Below are positions 51,101-59,740 of a stretch of 64,000 bases of DNA, piece by piece. The stretch covers positions 1 to 64,000 of the forward strand of contig JANYGI010000114.1 of NCBI GenBank assembly GCA_025362495.1, given 5' to 3'. The position numbers and the translations under genes were made by a program. The DNA comes from Byssovorax sp. GTDB taxonomy: Bacteria; Myxococcota_A; Polyangia; Polyangiales; Polyangiaceae. How positions within the stretch are numbered: the first letter of the stretch is position 1; every line of letters begins with the position of its first letter. A model generated the notes under the pieces. The model worked only from the letters and a program-made list of their open reading frames with translations. It was not told the DNA's origin and made no database searches.

Positions 51101-51680
51101 CGCGCTCACGCGCCTGCGCCTCTTGGCCTCGCACCCGCGCCTCTACGACGTCCGCTCGGTGCTCGTCTCGTCCAAGCTCACGCGCCTGCTCGAGCTCGTC
51201 GACGAGCTCCGCGCCGAGGGGCAGCGCGCGCTGGTGTTCAGCCAGTTCACCTCGCACCTCGCCCTGGTGCGCGAGGCCCTCGACGCGCGAGGAATCGAGT
51301 ACGTGTACCTCGACGGGCAGACTCCGCAGCAGGCGCGGCGCGTGCGCGTCGCCACCTTCCAGCACGGCACGGCGCCTCTCTTCCTCATCTCGCTCATGGC
51401 CGGCGGCTCGGGCCTCAACCTCACGGCGGCGACCAACGTGATTCACCTCGATCCCTGGTGGAACCCCGCTGTCGAGGACCAGGCGTCGGACCGCGCGCAC
51501 CGCCTCGGCCAGACGCGGCCCGTCACCATCTATCGCCTCGTCACGCTGGGGACCATCGAAGAGAAGATGCTGTCCTTGCACGCCAGGAAGCGCGAGCTGG
51601 TGGCCCAGGTTCTGAGTGGCACCGACGCGGCGGCCGCCCTCTCGACACCCGATCTCCTGGAGCTGCTCTCCCGGGAATGA
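48165..51680 (+). CDS. SNF2-family helicase with SWIM zinc finger
   Basis: The 1171-residue ATPase resembles the RapA/HepA-like group. A SWIM finger (CTCGPGPCVH) lies at about residues 204-213, followed by a long helical bacterial SNF2 N-terminal domain. The helicase lobes begin near 710: ELRPYQIEGHRWLMRL, Walker A DDMGLGKT (about 738-745), DEAQ box (about 831), SGTPIENHTGEIW, then the C-terminal lobe with VFSQFTSHL, LMAGGSGLNLTAATNVIHLDPWWNP and DRAHRLGQTRPVTIYRL. It likely remodels protein-DNA or polymerase complexes. Start is GTG 48165. Close spacing to the Uma2-like gene suggests co-transcription. Confidence 0.9.
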   Translation: MDPPAPGLPIAVARATGTPFETRAALLAWLAQRGIAHVARFNLEALAPRVDPALWPQLRSLGARRHLIDLASADALARTVDWLPPSLLRELLPPLVWSFLDAEDADAARARAAVPVLLEAPTEARARAVHAELCALRATVPEAIAPRLVHTLGPDARHFDTALPGFRFRDPRPFEPLPRSTGGFLQTEARVSFASARPTLDCTCGPGPCVHALAAIDAVLLWLRGPVTGALAQALDALARPAWERTLSALDQALDESPAARTGLALTWRVHVVNDVAVEVTPWIQKRGKKGQLGAASRIGRRHLLMEHGAKLAPEDARVAALLPENEGFATRALLEALLDHPRVVVRDAPDRAVILDRAPLGVVAEERGGSVRVSVGIEGTALPKALAERARRSRPDEAIFLWDGQRLTLVDVKPELKTLLDVLLRDGNVFPPESRAVLLQSLAKWAQRVPVTMPRSVMGESVAALVVLVLRLEAQADGSVEMEIRVKPLRDTPSLVPGQGARDVHVRRGESAAHAVRDLRIEETAAKALAAELPRLHAEELDEPFHYRLASAESALDLIAACADLPEPPELEFIGPQIRSLGAHGPPALKVVIQRRGEWFGVLGTLSVSGERVELARLLDAVRRSERYVKIDACSYVEIDAALRRQLDRLADHAHASGQGLAVGPAASMIFNDLVRSGVVVEADASFRDLATRVAAAGELAPTVPRALQTELRPYQIEGHRWLMRLAAWGAGGVLADDMGLGKTVQTLAVLLDRSELGPALVLAPTSVAFNWKDEAARFAPSLRLTLYADVADREGTLARLGPGDVLVASYGLLARDADRLAEKHFATLVFDEAQNLKNATTQRAAAARGLHADFKFALSGTPIENHTGEIWSLFKIVFPALLGGWPSFRDRYATPIEKDIDPAAAPALARVLAPFLLRRTKAEVETELPARTEVRVPIVLSSAEWQLYEDARLAALSDLGTTRSKLKAQQRRVEVLAALTRLRLLASHPRLYDVRSVLVSSKLTRLLELVDELRAEGQRALVFSQFTSHLALVREALDARGIEYVYLDGQTPQQARRVRVATFQHGTAPLFLISLMAGGSGLNLTAATNVIHLDPWWNPAVEDQASDRAHRLGQTRPVTIYRLVTLGTIEEKMLSLHARKRELVAQVLSGTDAAAALSTPDLLELLSRE

Positions 51681-51930
51681 GCGAGTGATACGGGCGCGTG
51701 GTGCCCCTCGACACGATTGATGCGATCTTCCTGTTTGTCGCGGCTAGCAGGGCAAATATCGGTCACTCACCCCACCGGAATCGACGATTGAAGGGCTCGC
51801 GGCGCGACCCTGTCGTTAATCGTTTGCGCCCGGCTCCGGTCGTCGCGTAGCGTCCAGCGCACCTGAGCTGCCGCGCCGGCAAATGGCTTGCTGCTGCGGC
51901 CTCCCGTTCCCCGGACAGGGTGTGAACGAC

Positions 51931-53667
51931 ATGATGAAACCCGCTTCCACGCGCCGGCTGGTGCTCGCTTGCGCGGGGATTTTCCTCGCCGCAGGGCTCG
52001 GCAGCGGGGCCTGCTCCGACGGGCCCGCCGCGACCGAGAACATCGCCCCTGGCTCCCCCGAGCCGCTGGCTCTCGCGACCTCGACGCCGGGCGCTCACGA
52101 CATCATCTTCGCGCGCATTCACTACCACGACGCCGACGATCTCCAGCGCCTCGCGGCCGAGCTCGATCTGCTGGAGAACGCCGATCGAAAGGCCGGCTGG
52201 GTCGAGGCGCTCCTCGATTTCGATGGCTATCAGGGCCTGCTCGCGCGGGGCTACCGGGTCGACATCGTCTCTCACGAGTCCCCCCTCCGGCCGCGAGCCT
52301 ACTCGTCGTCGGGTATCCAGGGTTACCCGTGCTACCGCACTGTCGAGGAGACCGAGGCGGCGATGAGCACCCTCGCCTCGGATCACCCCGATCTCGCCCG
52401 CGTCGTCGACATCGGCGACTCGTGGGAGAAGACCAAGAGCGGTGGCAGCGGCGGTCACGATCTGCGGGTCTTGCAGGTCACCAACCGGGCGATCCCCGGC
52501 CCCAAGCCGGTATTCTTCCTCATGGGGGCCATCCACGCCCGAGAGTACGTCACCGCCGAGACGGCGATGCGCTTCGCCGAGCAGATGGTCAATGGCCACG
52601 GCACAGATCCGGACGCCACCTGGCTCCTCGACAACTACGAGCTTCACGTGCTCCCGCAGGCCAACCCCGACGGCCGCAAGATCGCCGAACAGGGGTATTA
52701 CCAGCGCAAGAACCGGGACACCAGCGCCGGTGGCTGGTGCTCCAATCCCCCCACGCCGTGGAGCCAGGCGGGCACCGATCTCAACCGCAACAGCACGTTC
52801 CGGTGGGGCGGCGCGGGAGCGAGCCAGTCGCCCTGCGATCAGATGTACCGCGGCGCTTCGAGCGGATCGGAGCCCGAGACGCAAGCTATTCAAGCCTACC
52901 TCGCCTCGATCTTCCCGGACCAGCGCGGCCCGAAGGACAGCGACGCGGCTCCGGCCGACGCCAGCGGGGTCTTCCTGAGCCTGCACAGCTACGGTCCGTA
53001 CGTGCTCTACCCCTGGGCGTGGACCTCGGCCGGCGCGCCCAACGGGGCCGAGCTCGCGACGCTGGGGCGGAAATTCGGCTACTTCAACGGCTATCCGGTG
53101 TGTCAGCCCAGCACGTGTCTTTACTCGGCGACGGGCAGCACCGACGACTGGACGTATGGCGCGCTCGGCGTCGCGTCGTTCACCTTCGAGATGGGGACCA
53201 CCTTCTTCCAGGAGTGCGGTGATTACGAGAACACCGTCGCTCCCGCGAATTTGCCGGCGATCCTCTACGCGTTCAAGGCCGCCCGTCGGCCCTACCAGGC
53301 GCCCGCAGGCCCGGATTCACTGGAGGTCAGCGTCTCGGCGAGCCCGGTCAGCGCGGGGACGACTGTCACTCTCACGACGACCTCGGACGCCACCCGCTAT
53401 GCCAGCAATGGCTACGGCCAGGGCGCGCAGGCGACTCACGACATCGCCGCCGCGCGGTACTCCGTCGACGGAGCCTCGTGGACCCCGGGGATCACCAGCG
53501 TGGCCATGAGCGCCGCCGACTCCAGCTTCGACGCCACGAACGAGGACGTGACCGCCCAGATCAGCACGGCGGGCTGGGCCGTCGGACGTCACCTGCTGAT
53601 GGTCGAGAGCCAGGGCGCGGACGGCAACTGGGGCGTCCCCAGCGCCGTGTTCCTCGACATCCAGTGA
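51931..53667 (+). CDS. Zinc carboxypeptidase (M14) lipoprotein
   Basis: The 578-residue exported metallopeptidase removes C-terminal residues from peptides. The signal ends in a lipobox (LAAGLGSGACSD). The M14 core has zinc ligands H202 and E205 (GAIHAREYVTAE), substrate arginine in DLNRNSTFRW, third ligand H352 (SLHSYGPYVLYPW) and the general base E420 (FTFEMGT). An N-terminal propeptide-like region (about 40-135) precedes it and a beta-sandwich of about 100 residues follows (SLEVSVSASPVSAGTTVTL). The 250-bp gap before it has no other gene. Confidence 0.92.
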   Translation: MMKPASTRRLVLACAGIFLAAGLGSGACSDGPAATENIAPGSPEPLALATSTPGAHDIIFARIHYHDADDLQRLAAELDLLENADRKAGWVEALLDFDGYQGLLARGYRVDIVSHESPLRPRAYSSSGIQGYPCYRTVEETEAAMSTLASDHPDLARVVDIGDSWEKTKSGGSGGHDLRVLQVTNRAIPGPKPVFFLMGAIHAREYVTAETAMRFAEQMVNGHGTDPDATWLLDNYELHVLPQANPDGRKIAEQGYYQRKNRDTSAGGWCSNPPTPWSQAGTDLNRNSTFRWGGAGASQSPCDQMYRGASSGSEPETQAIQAYLASIFPDQRGPKDSDAAPADASGVFLSLHSYGPYVLYPWAWTSAGAPNGAELATLGRKFGYFNGYPVCQPSTCLYSATGSTDDWTYGALGVASFTFEMGTTFFQECGDYENTVAPANLPAILYAFKAARRPYQAPAGPDSLEVSVSASPVSAGTTVTLTTTSDATRYASNGYGQGAQATHDIAAARYSVDGASWTPGITSVAMSAADSSFDATNEDVTAQISTAGWAVGRHLLMVESQGADGNWGVPSAVFLDIQ

Positions 53668-53683
53668 CGGCTCGCGCCGGGCG

Positions 53684-54412
53684 TCAGCGTCGCTTCATCG
53701 CGAGCCACGCCTGGCGCTCTTGCGCGGGAAAGCGCTCGATCGCGTAACGCAAAGTGGTCCTCGGCATCTCCGCGGCGTGCTCCTTCAAGTAGCCGCGGAG
53801 GGCGTCCTCGCTCGCGTGCTTGCCGACCTCGCGGAGCATCCACCCCACCGCCTTGTGCATCAGATCCTCGGTGTCGCCGAGTAGCAGCGTGGCAATCGCG
53901 AACGCGTCATCGGACTCGCCATCACGGATGAACGCCAGCGTGGCGATCATCGCCACGCGCCGCTCCCACAGCGTCGGCGATCGCGCCAGCTTGCGCAGGA
54001 TCCGCCGATCGCGTGAAGCTAGCCAGTCGCCCACGATCAGGTGCGCCGACGAGTCGACGAGATCCCAGTTGTTCACCCACGCGAGGTTCCTCAGGTAGAG
54101 ATCGAAGCAAGCCTTTTTCGTCGCCTCATCGCCCTTCGCGTAGGCGTTGACGAGGATCAGCAGCGCCGTCAACCGCTCTTCGTGGATCGGCGAGGCCAGC
54201 AGCGCTTCGATCTCGGCAAGCAGCATTCCCCGGTGCGCGCGGGCGACGACGCGCTGGGCGGGGACGGTGATCCCGAGGAAGCGATCCCCCTCGCCGTACT
54301 GCCCTTTGCCGGTCTTGAAGAAGCGAGCGCTGCCGAGCGCCCGCTCGGGATCTTGCAGCGCCTGGAGGGCGGCGCGGACCTTCGCCGCGGTGGGGATCTC
54401 GGGCGGGCTCAC
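53684..54412 (-). CDS. DNA alkylation repair enzyme-like HEAT-repeat protein (AlkD family)
   Basis: The 242-residue protein is made of helical HEAT-like repeats as in AlkD DNA glycosylases, which remove bulky or charged alkylated bases. Typical segments are FFKTGKGQYGEGDRFLGITVPAQR, LLASPIHEERLTALLILV, VNNWDLVDSSAHLIVGDWL, WERRVAMIATLAFIRDG, DLMHKAVGWMLREVGK and MPRTTLRYAIERF. The Trp and Asp residues in WDLVDSS fit the base-recognition site. GTG 54412 is the likely start. It is divergent from the Kelch gene. Confidence 0.88.
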   Translation of the reverse strand: MSPPEIPTAAKVRAALQALQDPERALGSARFFKTGKGQYGEGDRFLGITVPAQRVVARAHRGMLLAEIEALLASPIHEERLTALLILVNAYAKGDEATKKACFDLYLRNLAWVNNWDLVDSSAHLIVGDWLASRDRRILRKLARSPTLWERRVAMIATLAFIRDGESDDAFAIATLLLGDTEDLMHKAVGWMLREVGKHASEDALRGYLKEHAAEMPRTTLRYAIERFPAQERQAWLAMKRR

Positions 54413-54529
54413 GCGCTCAACGTACCGTGAAATCAAGCCGATTGCCTGCCTATCGAGGCCATGCGCGGAGAACGGCCCGACGTTTTCGCCGAAGAAATCC
54501 CGCGGACCGGCCAGACTCACCTCACCGTC

Positions 54530-55939
54530 ATGCCGAACCCTCGATCTCGTCTCGCCGCGTTCGTACCCGCGGCGCTGCTCGGGCTGGTCTTCGCCGCCTG
54601 CGATGGCGACGCTCCGGATCTCGCGGGGCCTCGCGACGAAACGCTCGCCTCGCAAAGCCAGGCCGACTCGATCCCACCAGCGACGCCCATCACACCCGAT
54701 CTCTTCGTCTCGCCGGCGTCACCGATGGTCGCGCTCCGCTCGCGGCACACGGCGTCGTTGCTCGCGAATGGCAAGGTCCTCGTCGCGGGCGGCACCGATG
54801 GGACAGGGCCCCTCGCGTCGGCCGAGATCTACACTCCGGCCACCTCGACGTGGGCGATCCCCGCGCCGATGGCGCAGCCGCGGGAGCAGCACGCCGCGGT
54901 CGTGCTGGCGAATGGCAAGGTCCTCGTCACGGGCGGCCCCGACGCGAGCGGCGCTGTCGTCGGCATCGAGCTCTACGATCCTCTCGCCACGACGTGGATG
55001 CCCCGCGCCCCGATGGCGCAGGCGCGCGCTCGCCACACCATGACCAAGCTCGCGAACGGCAACGTGCTCGTTCTCGGCGGGACCGACGGGACTGCCACGC
55101 TCGCGAGCGGCGAAATCTACGATGTCGCCAATGATACCTGGACGGCGATTGCGCCGCTGCACCAGGCCCGCGCGCGGCACACGACAGCGCTGCTCGCCGA
55201 TGGGCGGGTGATCGTGATCGGCGGTGTCGATAGCCTCGGCAACCCCCTTTCGACCATCGAGATCCTGAGCGCCGCCAAAGGCACCTGGTCGTTCGGTGCT
55301 CCGCTCGCGACCGCGCGTCAACGTCACGCGATGACGCCGCTCGCGGACGGCACCTTGCTCGTGGTCGGAGGCGAGGGCACGGCCGGGAACCTCGCGAGCG
55401 CAGAGCGGTATTCACCGCTCACCAACCTGTGGACGCCTGCCGGGGCCATGGCCGAGGCCCGCGCCGATCACACCGCGCTGACCACGCCGCTGGGCCACGT
55501 CGTCGTCGCCGGCGGTCAGGGGATCTCCGGACCTGTGGCGACTGCGGAGAGCTATCAGCGCGTCACGCGCATCCTCTACGATCACTCGAGATATCTGCCC
55601 AATCCCTGGTTTTCTCTGGCACCGATGAGCGCCCCGCGCGCCGGTCACACCGTCACGTTGCTCGACAACGGAATGGCGCTCCACGCCGGCGGCGCCGTCA
55701 GCGCCACCTCCGAGCTCTTCAACGATGCTCCCGGGGCGCTCGGCACGACCTGCTCGCAGAGCTCCCAGGGCGGCTCCGGCTTCTGCGCGAACGGCGTCTG
55801 TTGCAGCACCGCGTGCGGCTCGGAGTGCATTGGAAGCGACGCTACCGGAGCGTGCGTGACCGTGGGCGGCGCGTGCTACGGGGTCGCGACGACGAACAAC
55901 GCCGCACCGCCGGGAATTGCAACGGCGGGGGATGCATGA
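54530..55939 (+). CDS. Kelch-repeat lipoprotein, 5' part of a frameshifted locus
   Basis: The 469-residue frame has a lipoprotein signal (FVPAALLGLVFAACDGDAP). It then shows six or seven Kelch-type blades with the MxxxRxxHTxxxLxNGKVLVxGG pattern (for example HTASLLANGKVLVAGGTDG), then a cysteine-rich segment (CSQSSQGGSGFCANGVCCS, GSECIGSDATGACV). It stops at 55937-55939, but the reading of a +1-base frame continues the Cys-rich domain at 55915 as NCNGGGC. Inserting one G in the GGG at 55912-55914 would join the two frames into one protein. As it stands, this is a truncated surface propeller protein without its C-terminal anchor. Confidence 0.7.
   Translation: MPNPRSRLAAFVPAALLGLVFAACDGDAPDLAGPRDETLASQSQADSIPPATPITPDLFVSPASPMVALRSRHTASLLANGKVLVAGGTDGTGPLASAEIYTPATSTWAIPAPMAQPREQHAAVVLANGKVLVTGGPDASGAVVGIELYDPLATTWMPRAPMAQARARHTMTKLANGNVLVLGGTDGTATLASGEIYDVANDTWTAIAPLHQARARHTTALLADGRVIVIGGVDSLGNPLSTIEILSAAKGTWSFGAPLATARQRHAMTPLADGTLLVVGGEGTAGNLASAERYSPLTNLWTPAGAMAEARADHTALTTPLGHVVVAGGQGISGPVATAESYQRVTRILYDHSRYLPNPWFSLAPMSAPRAGHTVTLLDNGMALHAGGAVSATSELFNDAPGALGTTCSQSSQGGSGFCANGVCCSTACGSECIGSDATGACVTVGGACYGVATTNNAAPPGIATAGDA
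55912..55914 (+). other. Probable one-base frameshift in a G run joining the Kelch frames
   Basis: Frame 1 reads CCG-CCG-GGA and soon ends. Frame 2, offset by one base, reads GGG-AAT-TGC-AAC (N-C-N) and matches the Cys-rich context. GGGG instead of GGG would restore one continuous frame. Confidence 0.6.
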
Positions 55940-58542
55940 CCTCGACCGCCGGCTCCAATCATTGCGGCGGGAACGGCTATTATCCCTGCGGGAACAGCGT
56001 CAACACTCCGCTCGGGATCGGCTGCACCGCCTACGCCGGCGCGAATGGCGGCCTCCCCGCCTCGCAATACCCCGCCGGGCAATCGTGCGGGCTATTCGGC
56101 CCGCCGGGACCGTGCAACTGCGTCGGTGGCAACCTCGCGTCGATCGGGAACGCCAACCCCCTTGGACACTCGTGCGCGACTACCGCCGCGTGCGGCGCGG
56201 ACCTCTGCGTCGACGGCTTCTGCGTTCCCGCGTGCACGGGGATCCATTGCTGGCTCCCGGAGGGTCACTTCACGCTCGCGCGCTTCGAGCACACCACGAC
56301 GTTGCTGCCCGGCGGCAAGGTCCTCGTCGCCGGCGGAAGGGACACCCTGATCGTGAACTCCTTCTCTCAGGCGACGAGCGTCCTCGAGAACGGCGACGTC
56401 TTCGATCCTGCGACGAGCACGTGGACGGCCTCTTCCATGGCCGCTTCGCACTATGGCCACACAGCGACCTTGCTCCCGACCGGCAACGTGCTGGTCCTCG
56501 GCGGCGCGACCGAAGGCGTGCATACAGGGTATTACCAGCAGATCCCGGGGACCATCAACGAGGTTTACAGTCCGACCAGCAACACCTGGGCTTCGACTGG
56601 TCCGCTCCTGGCTGGTCGAGAGTACCACACGGCAACGGTGCTCCCCGGCGGCCAGGTCCTCGTCCTCGGCGGGATCGGCGAGAATCAGAGCTTCGCCGCC
56701 TCTCCCCTCTCGGCCGCCGAGCTCTACGCCCCCGCAACCGGCATCTCGACGATCGCCGCGCCGATGCCGATCCCCCGGGACCACCACACCGCCACGCTCC
56801 TCCCGAACGGGCGAGTCCTGGTGGTCGGTGAGACCACGAGCACGGCAGTCGATCTCTACGATCCTCCGACCGATACGTGGCTATCCCCGGCTCCCCTGCC
56901 CGCGCCGCGCGCGCGTCACACCACCACCCTGCTCACCGGCGGAAAGGTCCTCGTCACCGGCGGGGATCTCGGTCAACCGAGCACGAGCGCGCTGCTCTAC
57001 GATCCCGCCGCCGATCTCTGGACGCCTGTCGCCTCCATGGCACACGCCCGCGCCGGCCACGCCGCGACGCTCGTCGCCAATGGTGACGTGATCGTCACCG
57101 GTGGTGGCTTCGGTGCCGAGCGCTACGATCCCACCGCGAACACCTGGGCTCCTTTCGGCGCCATGCTCGCTCCGGATCGCAACGAAAACACGGCGACGCT
57201 GCTCCCCGACGGCCGCTTGCTCGTCGGCTTCGGCCTGAAGACCACCGACGGCGTCTGGGCGACCGTCAACGTCGAGCTCACCTCGACGCGGCCACCCGCG
57301 CTCGGTCAACCCTGCTCCACCAGCGCGACGTGCAATGGCGCTGTCTGCGTCGACGGCGTCTGCTGCGACACGAGCTGCGATCTCGGCGCCTGCGACGCCT
57401 GCACGGTCGCCCTCGGCGCGACGGCCGACGGCACGTGCACCCTGTTCACCGGCGCGACCTGCGATGACGGCAACGGCTGCACGACGGGCGACACCTGCCA
57501 GGCGACGGGCTGCGCAGGAACCCCGGCGACTGGCCTCGTCTGCGATGACGGTAACTCCTGCACCACCGGCGATGCGTGCCAGTCGGGATCCTGCGTCGGC
57601 GCGCCCGTCACCGGCGCTGCATGCGATGACGGCAACGCCTGCACCAGCGGCGAGACGTGCGTGGCCGGCGTTTGCGGAGGCTCGCCCGCGATCTGCCCGG
57701 CGCCCGATCTCTGTCATTATTCGAGCTACTGCGTGCAGTCGGCAGGGCAGTGCGATCCGGCCGCTCCCAAGGTCTGCCCGGACGCCGACGCCTGCAACGC
57801 CGAGACGTGCAACCTCGCGACGGGATCGTGCGATGGCCCCCTCGTGCCCGTGACCGACGGCACGCCCTGCAGCGCTGGAACGTGCCAGTCGGGCGTTTGC
57901 ACGCCCCCCGGCAGCAGCAGCGCTTCGTCCTCCTCCGCTGGCGCCAGCAGCAGCAGCGGCGTTTCCTCCTCGGCGAGCGCCGGTGTCGGCGGCGGCTCGG
58001 CTTCGTCCTCCTCTGCCAGCGCTACCACCGGGAGCAGCAGTGTTTCCTCCTCGGCGAGCACCGGTGTCGGCGGCGGCTCAGCGTCATCGTCCACCAGTGC
58101 CACCACGACCAGCGGTGTTTCGTCCTCGGCGAGCACCGGTGTCGGCGGCGGCTCGGCGTCATCGTCCACCGCCGCATCGACGACCAGCAGCAGCGGTGTT
58201 TCATCCTCGGCGAGCGCCGGTGTCGGCGGCGGCGGCGGAACCTCCGCCTCCACCGCGACATCGACCACGGCGGCCGGTGCCGGAGGCGCCACATCCTCCG
58301 TCACCGCCGGCTCCACGGCCAGCGCGACGGCCGCCAGCAGCGGCAACGGCGGTGCGCCGATGACGGTGACCAGCGCGACGAGCAGCGCAGGTGGGGTATC
58401 GATCGTCGCCAGCGGCGGCTGCGCCGTTCAACCCAATCGCGCCCCTGCATCTACCCCCGCTTGGCTGGGCATCGGCCTCGCTGCCCTCGCAGCCGCCCGC
58501 CGCCGGAGGCAGAGCCGCCGGGACATCATCGCTCGATCGTGA
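55936..58542 (+). CDS. Kelch and cysteine-rich surface protein with Ser-rich stalk and MYXO-CTERM-like tail, 3' part of the frameshifted locus
   Basis: The 868-residue frame has Cys-rich knots (HCGGNGYYPCG, CGADLCVDGFCVPAC), eight or so Kelch blades (for example HTTTLLPGGKVLVAGG), and three copies of a CDDGN-CTTG-C-G-C repeat (about 500-590). A Ser/Gly stalk with four repeats follows, and the end has a Cys-containing transmembrane/Arg tail (GGCAVQPNRAPASTP, then AWLGIGLAALAAARRRR) like MYXO-CTERM sorting signals. ATG 55936 overlaps the first frame's stop (ATGA) and could restart translation, but it lacks a signal peptide. A single original gene is more likely. Confidence 0.7.
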   Translation: MTSTAGSNHCGGNGYYPCGNSVNTPLGIGCTAYAGANGGLPASQYPAGQSCGLFGPPGPCNCVGGNLASIGNANPLGHSCATTAACGADLCVDGFCVPACTGIHCWLPEGHFTLARFEHTTTLLPGGKVLVAGGRDTLIVNSFSQATSVLENGDVFDPATSTWTASSMAASHYGHTATLLPTGNVLVLGGATEGVHTGYYQQIPGTINEVYSPTSNTWASTGPLLAGREYHTATVLPGGQVLVLGGIGENQSFAASPLSAAELYAPATGISTIAAPMPIPRDHHTATLLPNGRVLVVGETTSTAVDLYDPPTDTWLSPAPLPAPRARHTTTLLTGGKVLVTGGDLGQPSTSALLYDPAADLWTPVASMAHARAGHAATLVANGDVIVTGGGFGAERYDPTANTWAPFGAMLAPDRNENTATLLPDGRLLVGFGLKTTDGVWATVNVELTSTRPPALGQPCSTSATCNGAVCVDGVCCDTSCDLGACDACTVALGATADGTCTLFTGATCDDGNGCTTGDTCQATGCAGTPATGLVCDDGNSCTTGDACQSGSCVGAPVTGAACDDGNACTSGETCVAGVCGGSPAICPAPDLCHYSSYCVQSAGQCDPAAPKVCPDADACNAETCNLATGSCDGPLVPVTDGTPCSAGTCQSGVCTPPGSSSASSSSAGASSSSGVSSSASAGVGGGSASSSSASATTGSSSVSSSASTGVGGGSASSSTSATTTSGVSSSASTGVGGGSASSSTAASTTSSSGVSSSASAGVGGGGGTSASTATSTTAAGAGGATSSVTAGSTASATAASSGNGGAPMTVTSATSSAGGVSIVASGGCAVQPNRAPASTPAWLGIGLAALAAARRRRQSRRDIIARS
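57961..58230 (+). repeat. Four tandem Ser/Gly-rich coding repeats
   Basis: Units begin with GTTTC at 57961, 58042, 58117 and 58198, spaced 81, 75 and 81 bp (27, 25 and 27 codons). Each encodes VSSSASxGVGGGSASSS or a close variant. Spacing is always a multiple of three, so copy-number change would keep the frame. Confidence 0.85.
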
Positions 58543-58551
58543 GGAGGATTG

Positions 58552-58594
58552 GGCCCCTCCCTGAGCCGACGCGGTCGGCGATTTGGGAGGGGCC
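58552..58594. terminator. Strong nested stem-loop between convergent Kelch and desaturase genes
   Basis: GGCCCCTCCC (58552-58561) pairs perfectly with GGGAGGGGCC (58585-58594). Inside, GCCGAC-GCG-GTCGGC forms a second stem. It starts nine bases after the Kelch stop and likely ends transcription from both sides. Confidence 0.8.
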
Positions 58595-58707
58595 GGCCGC
58601 GCGGAGTCGCGCAGCGACGAGCACGGACGGGGGTGGGCACCAGCTCCTTCTCCCGCCGGTCTCGCGCTCTCCGCGGTACGGTGGAAGAAGGATTCAGTCT
58701 CGTCTCA

Positions 58708-59529
58708 TCAGCCGCCGAGCGGGGGCGTGATCGGCAGGCTGTCCTTCATCCGCGCCGGATTGAACAGGTTGCTGCGCTTGTGGTGATTGGCGTGCATGTA
58801 GATGCCATGCCAGAGGACGTTGCCAATCCGGTAATACCCGTGGTTGAGGTTCACGGGCTTGAAGTCGTGCTCCGGCGAGACGGCGTTGTGCGTCGACCAG
58901 TTGAAGTGCACGAGGTGCAGGAAGCCGACGATCGAGGCCGGCACGAAGAGGCAGAAGAACGCGAGCGGACCGAGGAACACGTACCAGGTCGCGACCAGGA
59001 GCAGGTTCGTCGCGTAGCTGACGTAGGCGCGGATCTGCTCGTAACGCCGGTTCGCCGGGGTATCGCCGTACAGATCGAAGTAGATGGCCTGGAGCTGCTT
59101 CTCGACGCCGACGATCGTCTTCACCGTGAAGGCCCAGTAGCTGGACACGACGGGGTGCGGATCCTTCTCGACGTCATCCGAGTAGCGATGATGCCGCTGG
59201 TGAATGACTTCCCACGAGGCGAAGCGCGTCAGCACGACCACGCCGCAGATCTCGCCCACGAGGCGGTTGATGGCCCGGGGGAAATTGGTGTGCGTGCAGT
59301 TGTGGATGAAGACGCTGCAGAGGATCTGGGCGTGCATCGCCAGCGGCAACAAGAGCCAGAATCGAGCGTCCCAGTGCTCGATCAGCGGCGCGTGATGGCC
59401 GAAGTACATGGCCGCCAGCGCGATCACGCAGAGGACTGCATAGAAGCCGTCGTAATACAGATAGAAGTATCGATTCCGCCGCAGCTGGGTGAAGGGGAGT
59501 GACGTCAGGGTGGATGCGATGGCGGTCAC
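58708..59529 (-). CDS. Fatty acid desaturase-family membrane protein
   Basis: The 273-residue integral membrane di-iron enzyme has three His boxes: HNCTH (76-80), HQRHH (110-114) and HANHH near the C-terminus (MHANHHKRSNLFNP), with four transmembrane helices between them. It probably introduces a double bond or hydroxyl group in acyl chains or carotenoid-like lipids. GTG 59529 has AGGAGG seven bases upstream and is preferred over a GTG eight codons further out. A truncated relative is divergent 212 bp away. Confidence 0.88.
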   Translation of the reverse strand: MTAIASTLTSLPFTQLRRNRYFYLYYDGFYAVLCVIALAAMYFGHHAPLIEHWDARFWLLLPLAMHAQILCSVFIHNCTHTNFPRAINRLVGEICGVVVLTRFASWEVIHQRHHRYSDDVEKDPHPVVSSYWAFTVKTIVGVEKQLQAIYFDLYGDTPANRRYEQIRAYVSYATNLLLVATWYVFLGPLAFFCLFVPASIVGFLHLVHFNWSTHNAVSPEHDFKPVNLNHGYYRIGNVLWHGIYMHANHHKRSNLFNPARMKDSLPITPPLGG

Positions 59530-59740
59530 CGGTGGGCCTCCTGGGGCGGGCACGGGGCATTATGCCCCGACTGACACTTCTTTGGACGGCCGCAAGTACC
59601 GCACTTTCTGCGGCCTGTCCATCGTGTAACGTCGATCTCTGGACGCTCAGATCGCCGCGAATTTGGCTACGCATCGGAACGTATGGCGTCGCAGGCGAAT
59701 GAACCGCACATCGTGTGCCACCGCGCGCCGAGGCGAGCAT

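Noticed and set aside
57961-58230. Could the four repeats be a CRISPR array
   Set aside because: They are in frame inside a coding region and the sequence between the cores is also similar. They are protein repeats.
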